The translations under genes and the position numbers were made by a program. Shown one piece after another: positions 12,201 through 21,882 of a DNA stretch of 64,000 nt. Every line of letters begins with the position of its first letter. The first letter of the stretch is position 1. The notes beneath the pieces were generated by a model, which was given only the letters and a program-made list of their open reading frames with translations, did no database searches and was not told where the DNA came from. Origin of the DNA: Neoarius graeffei (Eukaryota; Chordata; Actinopteri; Siluriformes; Ariidae); the NCBI RefSeq assembly GCF_027579695.1, contig NC_083569.1, positions 68,966,649 through 69,030,648 of the forward strand, given 5' to 3'.

Positions 12201-12529
12201 CTGTATCCAGGAGGACTAGCTTAATTTAATGCTATATATTAATTTGGCTTAATCCATTTTTCAGTTAAACAAAGTACGTTAAACTCTTGATCAGTAATGA
12301 GTTCATTAACCATTAGTGCTTTAGATGTAAGAGATCTAATATTTAATAGCCCCACCTTTAGATCAAAGGTGCTGGCAGCAGCTGTACAGTCAGTATGATC
12401 TAATTTTATATTGATTAGGTTACTGGAACAAACTCTCTGAGTATTTCTACCTTTTTGTTTAGCTCGGGGAACAGACACAGTCTCGATGTAGTGGACCCTC
12501 AGTGACGACTCTGTGCAGCTAGCAGACAT
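9261..12529 (-). pseudogene. L2-clade LINE ORF2: endonuclease plus reverse transcriptase, broken
   Basis: Minus-strand order is as follows. The endonuclease start is at about 12470-12360 (LKVGLLNIRSLTSKA, NVLCLTEKW). The endonuclease end is at about 11887-11690 (GGHTLDLILTFGLNVENI and ISDHYLISF). The reverse transcriptase has [64 protein letters not shown], then [25 protein letters not shown] and LGVMIDSSLSF-like text near 9815. The C-terminus (LHWLPIKFCIDYKILLLTFK, LAPQYLSELL) is typical of CR1/L2 LINEs. A SINE splits the gene right after the MLPLG segment, and several frameshifts lie between 10935 and 12240, so no product is expected. Confidence 0.85.
10106..10472 (-). repeat. V-SINE-type SINE, copy 7, inside the LINE reverse transcriptase
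   Basis: This full-length reverse copy is flanked by a perfect 13-bp duplication, ccagaggtaacat (10093-10105 and 10473-10485). Removing it and one duplication restores the reverse-transcriptase frame across MLPLG. Confidence 0.93.
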
Positions 12530-12574
12530 TCGGTTTAGCCTGTTCGTCTGCTCCCTGGCCTTGGCTCTGGATTG

Positions 12575-14306
12575 TCAGAAATTAACTAGGCCTGTTCTGA
12601 GACTATGACCTATGCTACAGGAAATGAGAGCAGCACCTTTCCGAGTGGGATGGATACCGTCCCACCCTAACAGGCCAACAGTGCCCTCAAAATTAGCCCA
12701 ATTATCTATAAAGCCCACACTGTTTTCAGAGCACCACCTGGACAACCAGCAGTTCAGCGACCATAACCTGCTGTAAGCTACATCACCACGCCGCATTGGG
12801 ATGGGACCAGAGCATACTACAGCATCGGACATCGCCTTCGCTAATTTAAACACCTGTACAAAGTTACTCTTAGTAACCTCAGACTGACGAAGGCGTATAT
12901 CATTAGCTCCTGCATGGATAACTATCTTTGAGAACCTGTGCTTGCCTAGGACCCTAAGATTACCTGCTATGTCCGGCACCATAGCTCCCAGTATACACCT
13001 GACTAAGGCCCAATCCCAATTCTAATTTCTACCCCTACCCCTCCCCCTTCCCCTCCGCCTTCCCCTTGGCCCTTCCCCTTGAAACTGAGCTACAAGGGAT
13101 AGGGCTTGAAATTCAACCCTTACGTATTGGGATAGCCCTTCAACGATCGCATACGTCATCGCGTACCTCCGTCAGCGTTTACGTTAGCAAAACGCAACCA
13201 AATGCGTCATTGGCTGCGACCAGCCGCTACAGTCAGAGCCAGAGATCTCTGCTGGCAGGGTGTGATTTGTTAACTAACACCACTGAATGGGATATCTTTG
13301 GCGCTTCGTGCACCACATCCGACAGAATGAGGTGTCAGAACACTCATGTAAACAATAAAAGCGAGAATAACAGAACAAAACGTACGCAGTAAAGCAACCG
13401 AAAACAATACTCACTCCCAAAGCTTTTTAGCAGCAGCTTGGATTTCAGAAATCGCTGCTCATTCTCAGCTCGAAAGCGAATCAAGCGGCGTGTTTCCTCT
13501 GGATAACAACTTAAAACACGTAAATAATGGAGAAAATACATTTATGACAATCTTTCACCGCGGGAACCGCCATCTTTATGAAATCCGCATGAAATCTCGC
13601 TGAAATCCGCATGGCATTGTGGGAAATCACTCAAACCCCTTCGTTCGGAGTCTGCTCCAGGAAAATCTCCGTTTGGAGGGGTACAGAAGCCCTCCCCCTT
13701 CCCCTACCCCTCCGCGTTAACTGGGATTGGGATACCCCTACCCCTTCACGTGAACGCGCAAAATGGAGGGGAAGGGCCAAGGGGTTGGTCCAAGGGGTGA
13801 AATGGGATTCGGCCTAAAGCTGCTGGTGCCCCTAAAGGCTGAGCTAATTTCATGTGCCGTATGACTGAGTCCACTATAACCAGAGTTCTTTCAGGTTTCT
13901 CAGCGGGTGCATCGCTAAGGAGAGCAAACCTGTTCAACACGTGACGCGGAGAGGAGTGGTGCCCCTGTGGGCAAGCCTCAGCGGTAGCTTTGGCTCTATG
14001 CTTATGCCGCCAAGTCGTCACCCATTCGCCCTGCTGTAAGGGTTCTAATGCCAGAGTTGGGGGATTACTAACTCCACCTAGGGCATCCAGACTTTCCTCT
14101 ACAGAAACTACACTGTTCTCATTCTCACTGGCCTTCTCTAAAGCCTGGACATGCGCTTCTAACACTATAATCTTCTCCATCAGAGAGCTAACTAATCTGC
14201 ACTTATCACAAATAAAGCTATCGCTAGCGAGGGAGGAAGAATGACTAAATATCCTACACTCAGCACACTGAACAGGCTGAAGGTGTGCCATGATGAAAGG
14301 ATTCAC
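12575..14306 (-). pseudogene. L2-clade LINE ORF1 (Cys-rich finger, coiled coil, SGNH esterase), broken by a MITE
   Basis: The N-terminal part (14306-13815) reads CAECRIFSHSSSL and ICDKC, a PHD/Cys-rich motif. A heptad-like stretch follows (LMEKIIVLEAHVQALEKASE). After the 13007-13814 insertion, the C-terminal part (12982-12575) reads VIHAGANDIRLRQSE, an SGNH block III (GxND), and later GWDGIHPTRKGA, the DxxH block V. In L2/CR1 LINEs this ORF1 esterase acts with the RNA-binding part in retrotransposition. The MITE and a frame change near it destroy the ORF. Confidence 0.8.
13007..13814. mobile_element. PIF/Harbinger-like MITE nested in LINE ORF1
   Basis: The left end ggcccaatcccaattctaat and the complement of the right end (ggccgaatcccatttcaccc) form terminal inverted repeats. 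Both ends continue into matching CCCCT-rich stretches. The flanking 3-bp duplication TAA (13004-13006 and 13815-13817) fits the TWA duplication of PIF/Harbinger. The 808 bp contain no recognisable transposase. Excision would rejoin the LINE ORF1. Confidence 0.75.
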
Positions 14307-14815
14307 GTACCCTTAATTGAAGATCTGTTGATATTAAAGCAGTTCCGATGTGGATGGCCTCCGCTTGTGGTCTTTACGCAGGAGGAGACAAAAAGAAAGC
14401 TTCCGGTCTCAGCGTTCTTCTGAAAAAAGAGAGAGAAAAAAACGGAAAAAGGAAAGCGAAAGTAGAAAGTACAAAAAGGAAAGCGACAGTACAATAAAAA
14501 TGAAGAGGATACTGGAAAATTATTTGTAGAATTTTTTTTTTTAAAGATTAGTAATTAACGCCAACACTTGAGCAAAAAAGACTCATCGCAAACAACTCGG
14601 GAACCAGGAAGTGCATAGCACAGAATGCGCATGTGCAACCCAATCGCTTAACCATGGATTAGCAGTTAATTTGAAGGTGAAATTAGAGTCAGGTGTTTTC
14701 AATCAATGGCATGACAATCAGGTGTGAGTGGACACCCTGTTTTATTTAAAGAACAGGAATCTATCAAAGTCTGATCTTCACAACACATGTTTGTGGAAGT
14801 GCGTCACGGCACGAA

Positions 14816-15826
14816 CAAAGGAGATTCCTGAGGACCTCAGAAAAAGCGTTGTTGATGCTCATCAGGCTGGAAAAGGTTACAAAACCATCTCTAAAGAGTT
14901 TGGACTCCACCAATCCACAGTCAGACAGATTGTGTACAAATGGAGGAAATTCAAGACCATTGTTACCCTCACCAGGAGTGGTCGACCAAAGATCACTCCA
15001 AGAGCAAGGCATGTAATAGTTGGCGAGGTCACAAAGGACCCCAGGGTAACTTCTGAGCAACTGAAGGCCTCTCTCACATTGGCTAATGTTAATGTTCATG
15101 AGTCCACTATCAGGAGAACACTGAACGACAATGGTGTGCATGGCAGGGTTGCAAGGAGAAAGCCACTGCTCTCCAAAAAGAACATTGCTGCTCGTCTGCA
15201 GTTTGCTCAAGATCACATGGACAAGCCAGAAAGCTATTGGAAAAATGTTTTGTGGATGGATGAGATCAAAATAGAACATTTCGGTTTAAATGAGAAGTGT
15301 TATGTTTGGAGAAAGGAAAACACTGCATTCCAGCATAAGAACCTTATCCCATCTGTGAAACATGGTGGTGGTAGTATCATGGTTTGGGCCTGTTTTGCTG
15401 CATCTGGGCCAGGACGGCTTGCCATCATTGATGGAACAATGAATTCTGAATTATGCCAGCCAATTCTAAAGGAAAATGTCAGGACATCTGTCCATGAACT
15501 GAATCTCAAGAGAAGGTGGGTCATGCAGCAAGACAACGACCCTAAGCACACGAGTTGTTCTACCAAAGAATGGTTAAAGAAGAATAAAAGTTAATGTTTT
15601 GGAATGGCCAAGTCAAAGTCCTGACCTTAATCCAATTGAAATGTTGTGGAAGGACCTGAAGCAAGCAGTTCATGTGAGGAAACCCACCAACATCCCAGAG
15701 TTGAAGCTGTTCTGTACAGAGGAATGGCCTAAAATTCCTCCAAGCCGGTGAGCAGGACTGATCAACAGTTACCGGAAATGTTTGGTTGCAGTTATTGCTG
15801 CACAAGGTGGTCACACCAGATACTGA
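14816..15826 (+). pseudogene. Tc1-like transposase of element A, broken
   Basis: The protein begins ARTKEIPEDLRKSVVDAHQA, an HTH of the paired-like type, and carries VLWMDEIKIEHFG (first Asp), QQDNDPKHTS (second Asp) and [10 protein letters not shown] (Glu), the DD34E triad of Tc1 transposases. It is dead for three visible reasons. The expected ATG before ARTKE is ACG (14816-14818). A one-base shift at about 15590 ends the main frame after KKNKS, and the C-terminal part continues in another frame. A TGA replaces a sense codon at about 15750. Length is close to the usual 340 residues if the shift is ignored. Confidence 0.9.
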
Positions 15827-17856
15827 AAGCAAAGGTTCACATACTTTTGCCACTCACAGATATGTAATATTGGATCATTTTCCTCAATAAATAAATGACC
15901 AAGTATAATATTTTTGTCTCATTTGTTAAACTGGGTTCTCTTTATCTACTTTTAGGATTTGTGTGAAAATCTGATAATGTTTTAGGTCATATTTATTCAG
16001 AAATATAGAAAATTCTAAAGGGTTCACAAACTTTCAAGCACCACTGTAGCTCTGTTTGAAGCTATAAACATTAGCTTACTGACAATGTTTACTACTCCTC
16101 CTAGAACTGCCACCTTATTGTGGTGGAGGGATTTGTGTGCTTGAATGATCCTAGGAGCGATGTCGTCGGGGGCATTACACCCCTGTTAGGGTCTCCCAAG
16201 GCAGACAGGTCCTAGGTGACAGGCCAGACTAAGAGCAGTTCACCAAAACCCCTTATGGATAACAATCTATCAAGGACCGTGATGTCGCCCGGTATGGCGC
16301 AGCCGGGGCCCCACCCTGGAGCCAGGCCCGGGGTTGGGGCTTGTATGCTAGCGCTTGGTGGCTGGGCCTTTGCCCACAGGGCCCGGCCGGGCTCAGCCCG
16401 AAGCGGTGACGTGGGCCCGACCTCCTTTGGGTTCACCACCCACAGAGGTAGCCATAGGGGGCTGGTGCAAGTGGATTGGGCGGCAGTCAAAGGCAGGGGC
16501 CTCAACGACCTGATCCCCGAACACAGCGGCTAGCTGTTGGGACATGGAATGTCACTTCGCTGGGGGGAAAAGAGCCTGAGCTTGTGCGGGAGGTTGAGAG
16601 GTACCAGCTAGAGATAGTCGGGCTCACCTCCACGCACAGCTTGGGCTCCGGAACCCAGCTCCTCGAGAGGGGCTGGACTCTCCACTTCTCTGGAGTTGCC
16701 CATGGTGAATGGCGGCGGGCTGGTGTGGGCTTGCTTATGGCTCCCCAGCTCAGCCGCCATGTGTTGGAGTTTACCCCAGTGAACGAGAGGGTCACCTCTC
16801 TGCGCCTTAGGATCGGGGAGAGGGCTCTTGCTGTTGTTTGTGCCTACGGGCTGAATAGCAGTATAGAGTATCTGGCCTTCTTGGAGTCCCTGGGAGAGGT
16901 ACTGAGAGGTGCTCAGACTGGGGACTCCATTGTTCTACTGGGGGACTTCAGTGCTCACGTGGGCGACGACAGTGACACCTGGAGGGGCATGATTAGGAGG
17001 AATGGCCTCCCTGACACGCCTCTGCAACATCGTGTGCCAGTCGGGGACAGTGCCTCTGGAGTGGCAGACTGGGGTGGTGGTCCCTCTTTTTAAGAAAGGG
17101 GACCAGAGAGTGTGTTCTAATTATAGTGGAATCACACTTCTCAGCCTCCCAGGGAAGGTTTACTCCAGGGTACTGGAGAGGAGAATTCAGCCATTAGTTG
17201 AACCTTGGATTCAGGAGGAACAATGCGGTTTTCATCCTGGTTGCGGAACACTGGACCAACTCTATACCCTTCATAGGGTGCTCGAGGGTTCATGGGAGTT
17301 TGCCCAACCAGTCCACATGTGCTTTGTGGATTTGGAGAAGGCATTCGACCGTGTCCCTTGTGGTATTCTGTGGGGGGTGCTTTGGGAGTATGGGGTTCAG
17401 GGCTCTTTGCTAAGGGCTGTCCGGTCCCTGTACGAATGGAGCAGGAGTCTGGTTCGTATTGCCGGCAGTAAGTCAGACCTGTTCCCAGTGCATGTTGGAC
17501 TCCGGCAGGGCTGCCCTTTGTCACCGGTTCTGTTCATAATCTTTATGGACAGAATTTCTAGGCGCAGCCAGGGACCGGAAGGAATCCTGTTTGGGAACCA
17601 CAAGATTTCATCTCTGCTTTTCGCAGATGATATTGTCCTGTTGGCTTCTTCAAACCAGGACCTTCAGCATGCACTGGGGCGGTTTGCAGTCGAGTGTGAA
17701 GCGGCTGGGATGAGAATCAGCACCTCCAAGTTAGAGGCCATGGTTCTCGACCGGAAAAGGGTGGCTTGCCCTCTCCAGATTGGTGGAGAAGTCCTGCCTC
17801 AAGTGGAGGAGTTTAAGTATCTCGGTCTCTTGTTCACGAGTGAGGGAAGGATAGAG

Positions 17857-18428
17857 CTAGCCTGGGCCCGCCCATCCTAAGTGTGACACAACACGAGGGC
17901 CTGTTGCGAGCTTAGTCTGGCAAGGCAAGCTATCTCCAGCTCTTCCAAGCTCCCGAAAAATCGGGAGCCAATCAACTTTGAGCATCTCCAACGGCCCTGG
18001 GTAGAGGCGTGTTCAAGGCAGTGACATAGTAGAACTGCAACCGGAAGCCATAGATTGTTTACAGAATCTATGCCGGAAGCACTTCATTCACATTACAAAC
18101 ATGGAGCAGCGGCAAGCCTTTGACACAGTGGTAGATGCTGTATTGAAAGCATTCAATGGGAAGTTCTCATTGAAAACAGAGCAAAGAGCAGCCCTGGAGG
18201 TATTTATCTTCTTCCTGTTACTAAAGCAGTTTCCGTCGCGTCACATACGTCAGAGGAAAGAGTGATGTGATTGGTTTAAGCTTTGTCACAGCCTTTTCTG
18301 GCTTCGACCAGTAGCAAACTGAGGCATTTCAGGGAGGCGGGTCAACCACGCCTTTGGGAAACGGTTGGACTTAATATCTTTGCCAGACCAAATGCTCGCA
18401 GAGCTTTGAACTCACGTTAGCCAGACTA
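17857..18428 (+). mobile_element. Unclassified DNA transposon in LINE B, carrying a RecQ-like exon
   Basis: The ends ctagcctgg and ccagactag are inverted. The LINE bases ggatagag occur on both sides (17849-17856 and 18429-18436), giving a 7- or 8-bp duplication because one base is shared with the terminus. Its precise removal restores the LINE frame (SEGRIEREIDRRIG). The inside holds a short ORF with a splice donor (18101-18199). Confidence 0.75.
18101..18199 (+). pseudogene. Possible first exon of a RecQ-like helicase within a transposon
   Basis: ATG at 18101 opens MEQRQAFDTVVDAVLKAFNG, then KFSLKTEQRAALE, followed at once by gtattt, a possible splice donor at 18200. The spacing F-x-L-K-x-E-Q-x-x-A-L resembles the Q-motif region at the start of RecQ-type helicases, where the next segment would be the Walker A loop. 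That segment is absent because the element is deleted after this point. Either the autonomous parent carried a helicase or the element captured a host exon. Homology rests on a short match. Confidence 0.4.
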
Positions 18429-19021
18429 GGATAGAGCGTGAGATCGACAGGCGGATCGGTGCGGTCTCCGTAGTGATGCGGTCACTTTTCCGGTCCGTTG
18501 TGGTGAAGAAGGAGCTGAGCCAAAAGGCAAAGCCCTCGATTTACCGGTCGATCTACGTTCCAACTCTCACCTATGGTCATGAGCTTTGGGTAATGACCGA
18601 AAGAACAAGATCGCGGATACAAGCAGCCGAAATGAGTTTCCTTCATAGGGTGGCTGGGCGCTCCCTTAGAGATAGGGTGAGAAGCACAGTCACTCGGGAG
18701 GAGCTTGGAGTAGAGCCGCTGCTCCTCCACATCGAGAGGAATCAGCTGAGGTGGCTCGGGCATCTCTTTCGGATGCCTCCTGGACACCTCCCTGGGGAGG
18801 TGTTCCAGGCATGTCCCCCCAGGAGGAGGCCCCGGGGAAGACCCAGGACACGCTGGAGGGACTATGTCTCTCGGCTGGTCTGGGAATGCCTCGGTGTTCT
18901 TCCTGAGGAGCTGGCCGAGGTGTCTGGGGAAAGGGAAGTTTGGGCTTCCATGCTCAGACTGCTGTCTCCGCGACCCAGCCCCGGATAAGCGGAAGAAGAC
19001 GAGACGAGGCAATGTTTACTA

Positions 19022-19682
19022 ACATCAGCTAATGTAAGCTATCAACACAATTAGCTTGCAAGCTGCAATAATAGGTATCAATCATTTCACAAAGAGCATG
19101 TCTCGTGCTGGATAATAAGATACAAGATGCCTTTATTTTCACTGTACAAGTACAGTGAGATATCATTTGGAACAAGCCAGCAGATGCTCAGTTAAATTTA
19201 CTGAAGTATAAAAGTATTTATAAAAGTACTTCAGTGAAAAGTAATACAAACACAAATATACACAGTAAAACTGATGTAAAACAGAATTATTGAGATAAAA
19301 CAATTATTGAGGTAATATGTACAAATGAAGGTGTAAGATTAAATAAGGTTAAAGATGCTGACTGCAAAGTCATCTGAAATGTTTTGTTTTATTCTGCATG
19401 GCATTTTCCTATGCCTCTCAAGAACGATATCATGCAGATGAGATGTGATAATTTTGATGTGCTGAGGGTCACTTTTTTTTCCATTTTGGAACTGAATTAT
19501 CCTTGTTCTTGAGGTAAACACTACAGCCTGACGGAAACAGCTGAACATGAGGTGCTTGAACTAATTAGCATGATTATGGAACTGCATCATGCCGAGATGG
19601 TGACGCACGGAAAACATTGTGACTCTGCAATGATTTCAGAGAGTTTTGAGTCACAGGTATGTAATTTGTTGCTGACATTCGT
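19022..19682. other. unassigned AT-rich DNA
   Basis: No gene is visible. It contains a stretch with gtcacaggtatgtaatttg and scattered AT-rich words. It lies between two LINE insertions. Confidence 0.35.
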
Positions 19683-19694
19683 GAATAGATCCGT

Positions 19695-20675
19695 ACAGTG
19701 AGCTGTATGGATCAGTTGTTCCAACTGCACACCTCACTGCTGAAACAGCAGTGAGGTGTGTAGTTGGAATGACTGAATGGTTCAAGGTGAAGGTGAGACT
19801 TCATCAAGGATTTGCTTTGAGTCCTTTCTTGTTTGCCATGGTGATGGATAGCTTGACGGACGAAGTGAGGCAAGAGTCACCATGGAACGTGATGTTTGTG
19901 GATGATATTGCGATATGTGGTGAAAGTAGAAAAGAGGTTGAGTTGGGTTTGGAGAGATGGAGGGATGCATTGGAATGAAGAGGAATGAAGGTAGCAAAAC
20001 AGAATACATGTGCATCAATGAAAATGGGGATGAGAGTGTAGTGAAGATGGAAGGAGTAGACGTAAAGAAAGTTGGTGAATTCAAGTACCTGGGGTCAACT
20101 GTGCAGGAAAATGGGGGCTGTGATAGTGAGGTGAGAAAGAGAGTGCAGGCAGGGTGGAGCAGTTGGAGAAGGATTTCAGGAGTCATTTGTGATAGGAAAG
20201 CTCCAGCAAAAGTGAAAGGTAAGATGTATAAGACAATCGTGAGACCAGCTGTGATGTATGGATTGGAGACCGTACCCTTAACGAAGAGACAGGAAGCAAA
20301 GTTGGAGGTGGCGGAGTCGAGGATGTTAAGGTTTGAGATGGGAGTGACAAGGTTGGACAGGATAAGGAACGAGCACATCAGAGGGACAGCACATGTGGAG
20401 AGCTTGGGAATTAAGCTAAGAGAGATGAGACTGAGATGGTCTGGGCACATCCTGAGAAGAGATGCAGAGCATGTTGGAAGGAGAATGTTGAGGATGGAGC
20501 TGCCAGGCAAATGAAAACGAGGAAGGCCAAAGAGGAGATACATGGATGTGGTGAGAGAGGACATGAAATTGGCAGGTGTGGTACAGAAGGATGAGGAAGA
20601 CAGGGAGCAATGGAGATGAAAGATCTGCTGTGGTGACCCCTCATCGGGAGCAGCCAAAAGAAGAAGAAGATTCAC
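19695..20675 (+). mobile_element. 5'-truncated non-LTR retrotransposon C (RTE-like LINE)
   Basis: The 12-bp duplication gaatagatccgt flanks it (19683-19694 and 20676-20687). Only the last third of the ORF and the tail (cagccaaaagaagaagaaga) are present, the usual result of incomplete target-primed reverse transcription. Transcription would run left to right. Confidence 0.82.
19751..20618 (+). pseudogene. LINE C reverse transcriptase C-terminal part, frameshifted
   Basis: The first frame (19751-19978) reads VRLHQGFALSPFLFAMVMDS (motif B) and MFVDDIAICGES, where the catalytic box is FVDD instead of YADD or FADD. A shift near 19970 moves to a second frame (19957-20514) with GGCDSEVRKRVQAGWSSWRR and RLDRIRNEHIRGTAHVESLG. 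That frame ends at a TGA in place of the expected codon after MELPGK, and the remaining text (RPKRRYMDVVREDMKLAGVV) follows to about 20618. The FVDD box, the shift and the stop all mark a dead copy. Confidence 0.8.
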
Positions 20676-20687
20676 GAATAGATCCGT

Positions 20688-20984
20688 GAAACAAAAGATG
20701 AATATATATTTTCTCTGTTACTGCTTTTGTGTTATCGTTTCTTTCTCTGTAAGATCAAAAACATTAGGTGTATAACTCCATACTCAGACTTGCCAATCCA
20801 AGACAAGTGCTGCAAATTCTTTGTCAGGTTTTGTGCCCATTTCATCCTTCAGTCGATTCCAGCGGTTGATCCGTCTCTTCACAAAAATTCTTGCAGACAA
20901 CCTTTTCTGGTGTGCTTTCTAGCTGATTGACTTTCATATTTTCCTTTTCCACTGGCCTTTAACTGGCGAGAGAGTGGAGTATGC
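20688..20984. other. unassigned
   Basis: About 300 bp of AT-rich DNA between LINE C and the SINE. The 67-codon ORF here has no recognisable features. Confidence 0.35.
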
Positions 20985-20995
20985 CATGTTGACTT

Positions 20996-21359
20996 CATCC
21001 ATCCATTATCTGTAGCCACTTATCCTGTTCTACGGGGTCGAGGGCAAGCTGGAGTCTTTCCCAGCTAACTATGGGTGAGAGGTGGGGTACACCCTGGACA
21101 AGTCACCAGGTAATCGCAGGGCTGGCATAGAGACAAACAACCATTCACATTCACACCTACGGTCAATTTAGAGCCACCAGTCTAACCTGCATGTCTTTGG
21201 ACTGTGGGGGAAACCGGAGCACCCGGAGGAAACCCACGCGGACACGGGGAGAACATGCAAACTCCACACAGAAAGGCCCTCGCCGGCCGCTGGGCTCGAA
21301 CCCAGAGCCTTCTTGCTGTGAGGCGGCAGTGCTAACCGCTACACCACCGTGCCACCGCC
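20996..21359 (-). repeat. V-SINE-type SINE, copy 8
   Basis: This reverse copy has an 11-bp perfect duplication, catgttgactt, at 20985-20995 and 21360-21370. It carries a small deletion in the central region (gagccaccagtctaacctg). Confidence 0.9.
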
Positions 21360-21639
21360 CATGTTGACTTGTTTTGGTTAAAAGTAGGTCAAACATGCCC
21401 CATGATATTTTTGCTCACTTGCTTGTGGAATCGTAAAATGCGGGACACTTTTTATCTCGGCAAAACGTTTACACATAGGATACACGGTGTGTGCAGCAGC
21501 ACAACTCCTCAATTCCAACTCAAATCAACATGAAACATCTCAAAACTCCAACAGTAATAGAAATAAAACATTTTGCCCATCACTCAACTTTGCAGTCAGC
21601 ACCTTTAAAATTAGATATAAACCTTAATTTTACTCCAAA

Positions 21640-21795
21640 ATTTTTTAAAGATATTTTTGGGGCCTTTTGCACCTCTATTGGATAGGACAGTGCAGAGACA
21701 GGAGACGATCGGGAAATGACCTCGGGCCGGAATCAAACGCAGGTCCCCGGACCCATGGCATGGCGCCCCATCCACCTGAGCCACGACACCCCCAA
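21640..21795 (-). repeat. Short interspersed repeat, family D
   Basis: Reading the complement, the unit ends in a T-rich stretch (ttttggggccttttgcacct on the plus strand) and contains ggccggaatcaaacgcaggt, a B-box-like piece. The final ctgagccacgacacccc resembles a tRNA-like head. A SINE is likely, but I see no target duplication. Confidence 0.5.
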
Positions 21796-21882
21796 TTTTA
21801 CTCTAAAATTGACCTATTTTTTTCCCCAGTGCATGTTGAAAACTGCTGCAGAGGATAGTTGGAAGAATGTTTGTTTTTAATA

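Larger units (their letters stand above)
8290..14655 (-). mobile_element. L2-clade (CR1-group) LINE, near full length, inserted in Tc1 element A
   Basis: The 7-bp duplication ggattag flanks it (8283-8289 and 14656-14662). Read on the minus strand, the order is a 5' UTR (about 14310-14655), ORF1 with a Cys-rich finger and an SGNH-esterase-like domain, an APE-type endonuclease, a reverse transcriptase, and a 3' UTR. The 3' UTR includes a (TAAC)n run at about 8979-9030 and a 3' tail starting gatgaggatgggttcc. Removing the nested SINE and MITE leaves about 5.2 kb. Frameshifts and stops are scattered through it. The same 3' tail occurs again at 48150-48368. Confidence 0.88.
8066..16046 (+). mobile_element. 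Tc1-like element A, split by a LINE
   Basis: The left end (cagtggtgcttgaaagtttg, 8066 on) and the right end (complement of the same at 16020-16046) are inverted copies flanked by TA at 8064-8065 and 16047-16048. The left terminal repeat runs to about 8289 and is interrupted at ggattag. The element resumes at 14656 with the same ggattag, then the transposase and the right repeat. Without the inserted LINE it is about 1.6 kb, a normal Tc1 size. The transposase is broken, so the element is dead. Confidence 0.92.
16536..18988 (+). pseudogene. LINE B polyprotein: endonuclease and reverse transcriptase, deleted and interrupted
   Basis: The endonuclease starts [19 protein letters not shown] (about 16536) and ends at [18 protein letters not shown] (about 16940-16990), where the sequence jumps to the thumb/palm region of the reverse transcriptase ([20 protein letters not shown], about 17040). 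Reverse-transcriptase motifs present are CFVDLEKAFDRVP, GLRQGCPLSPVLFIIFMDRI and SLLFADDIVLLAS (the YADD-type box, here FADD). The C-terminal part (EIDRRIGAVSVVMRSLFRSV to 18988) is in frame with it once the 17857-18428 insert is removed. The region between, about 400 residues in typical relatives, is gone, and the two halves are in different frames. Confidence 0.85.
16095..19009 (+). mobile_element. Non-LTR retrotransposon B (APE-type LINE), internally deleted
   Basis: A 12-bp duplication caatgtttacta flanks it (16083-16094 and 19010-19021). The 5' UTR (gccaccttattgtggtggag) and the 3' end (ccccggataagcggaagaag) are both present, so it is full length at both ends yet only 2.9 kb. The missing part is an internal deletion between endonuclease and reverse transcriptase near 17005. 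A DNA transposon is nested at 17857-18428. The clade (I/Nimb-like or RTE-like) is not settled from motifs alone. Confidence 0.85.

Noticed and set aside
13066-13392. 108-codon ORF inside the Harbinger-like MITE
   Set aside because: No domain, no splice or start context, and it spans the terminal repeat region.
16216-16533. ORFs in the 5' UTR of LINE B on both strands
   Set aside because: GC-rich UTR without recognisable protein features; the endonuclease frame starts at about 16536.
19782-20675. 297-codon minus-strand ORF
   Set aside because: It is the antisense shadow of LINE C, whose plus strand shows reverse-transcriptase motifs.
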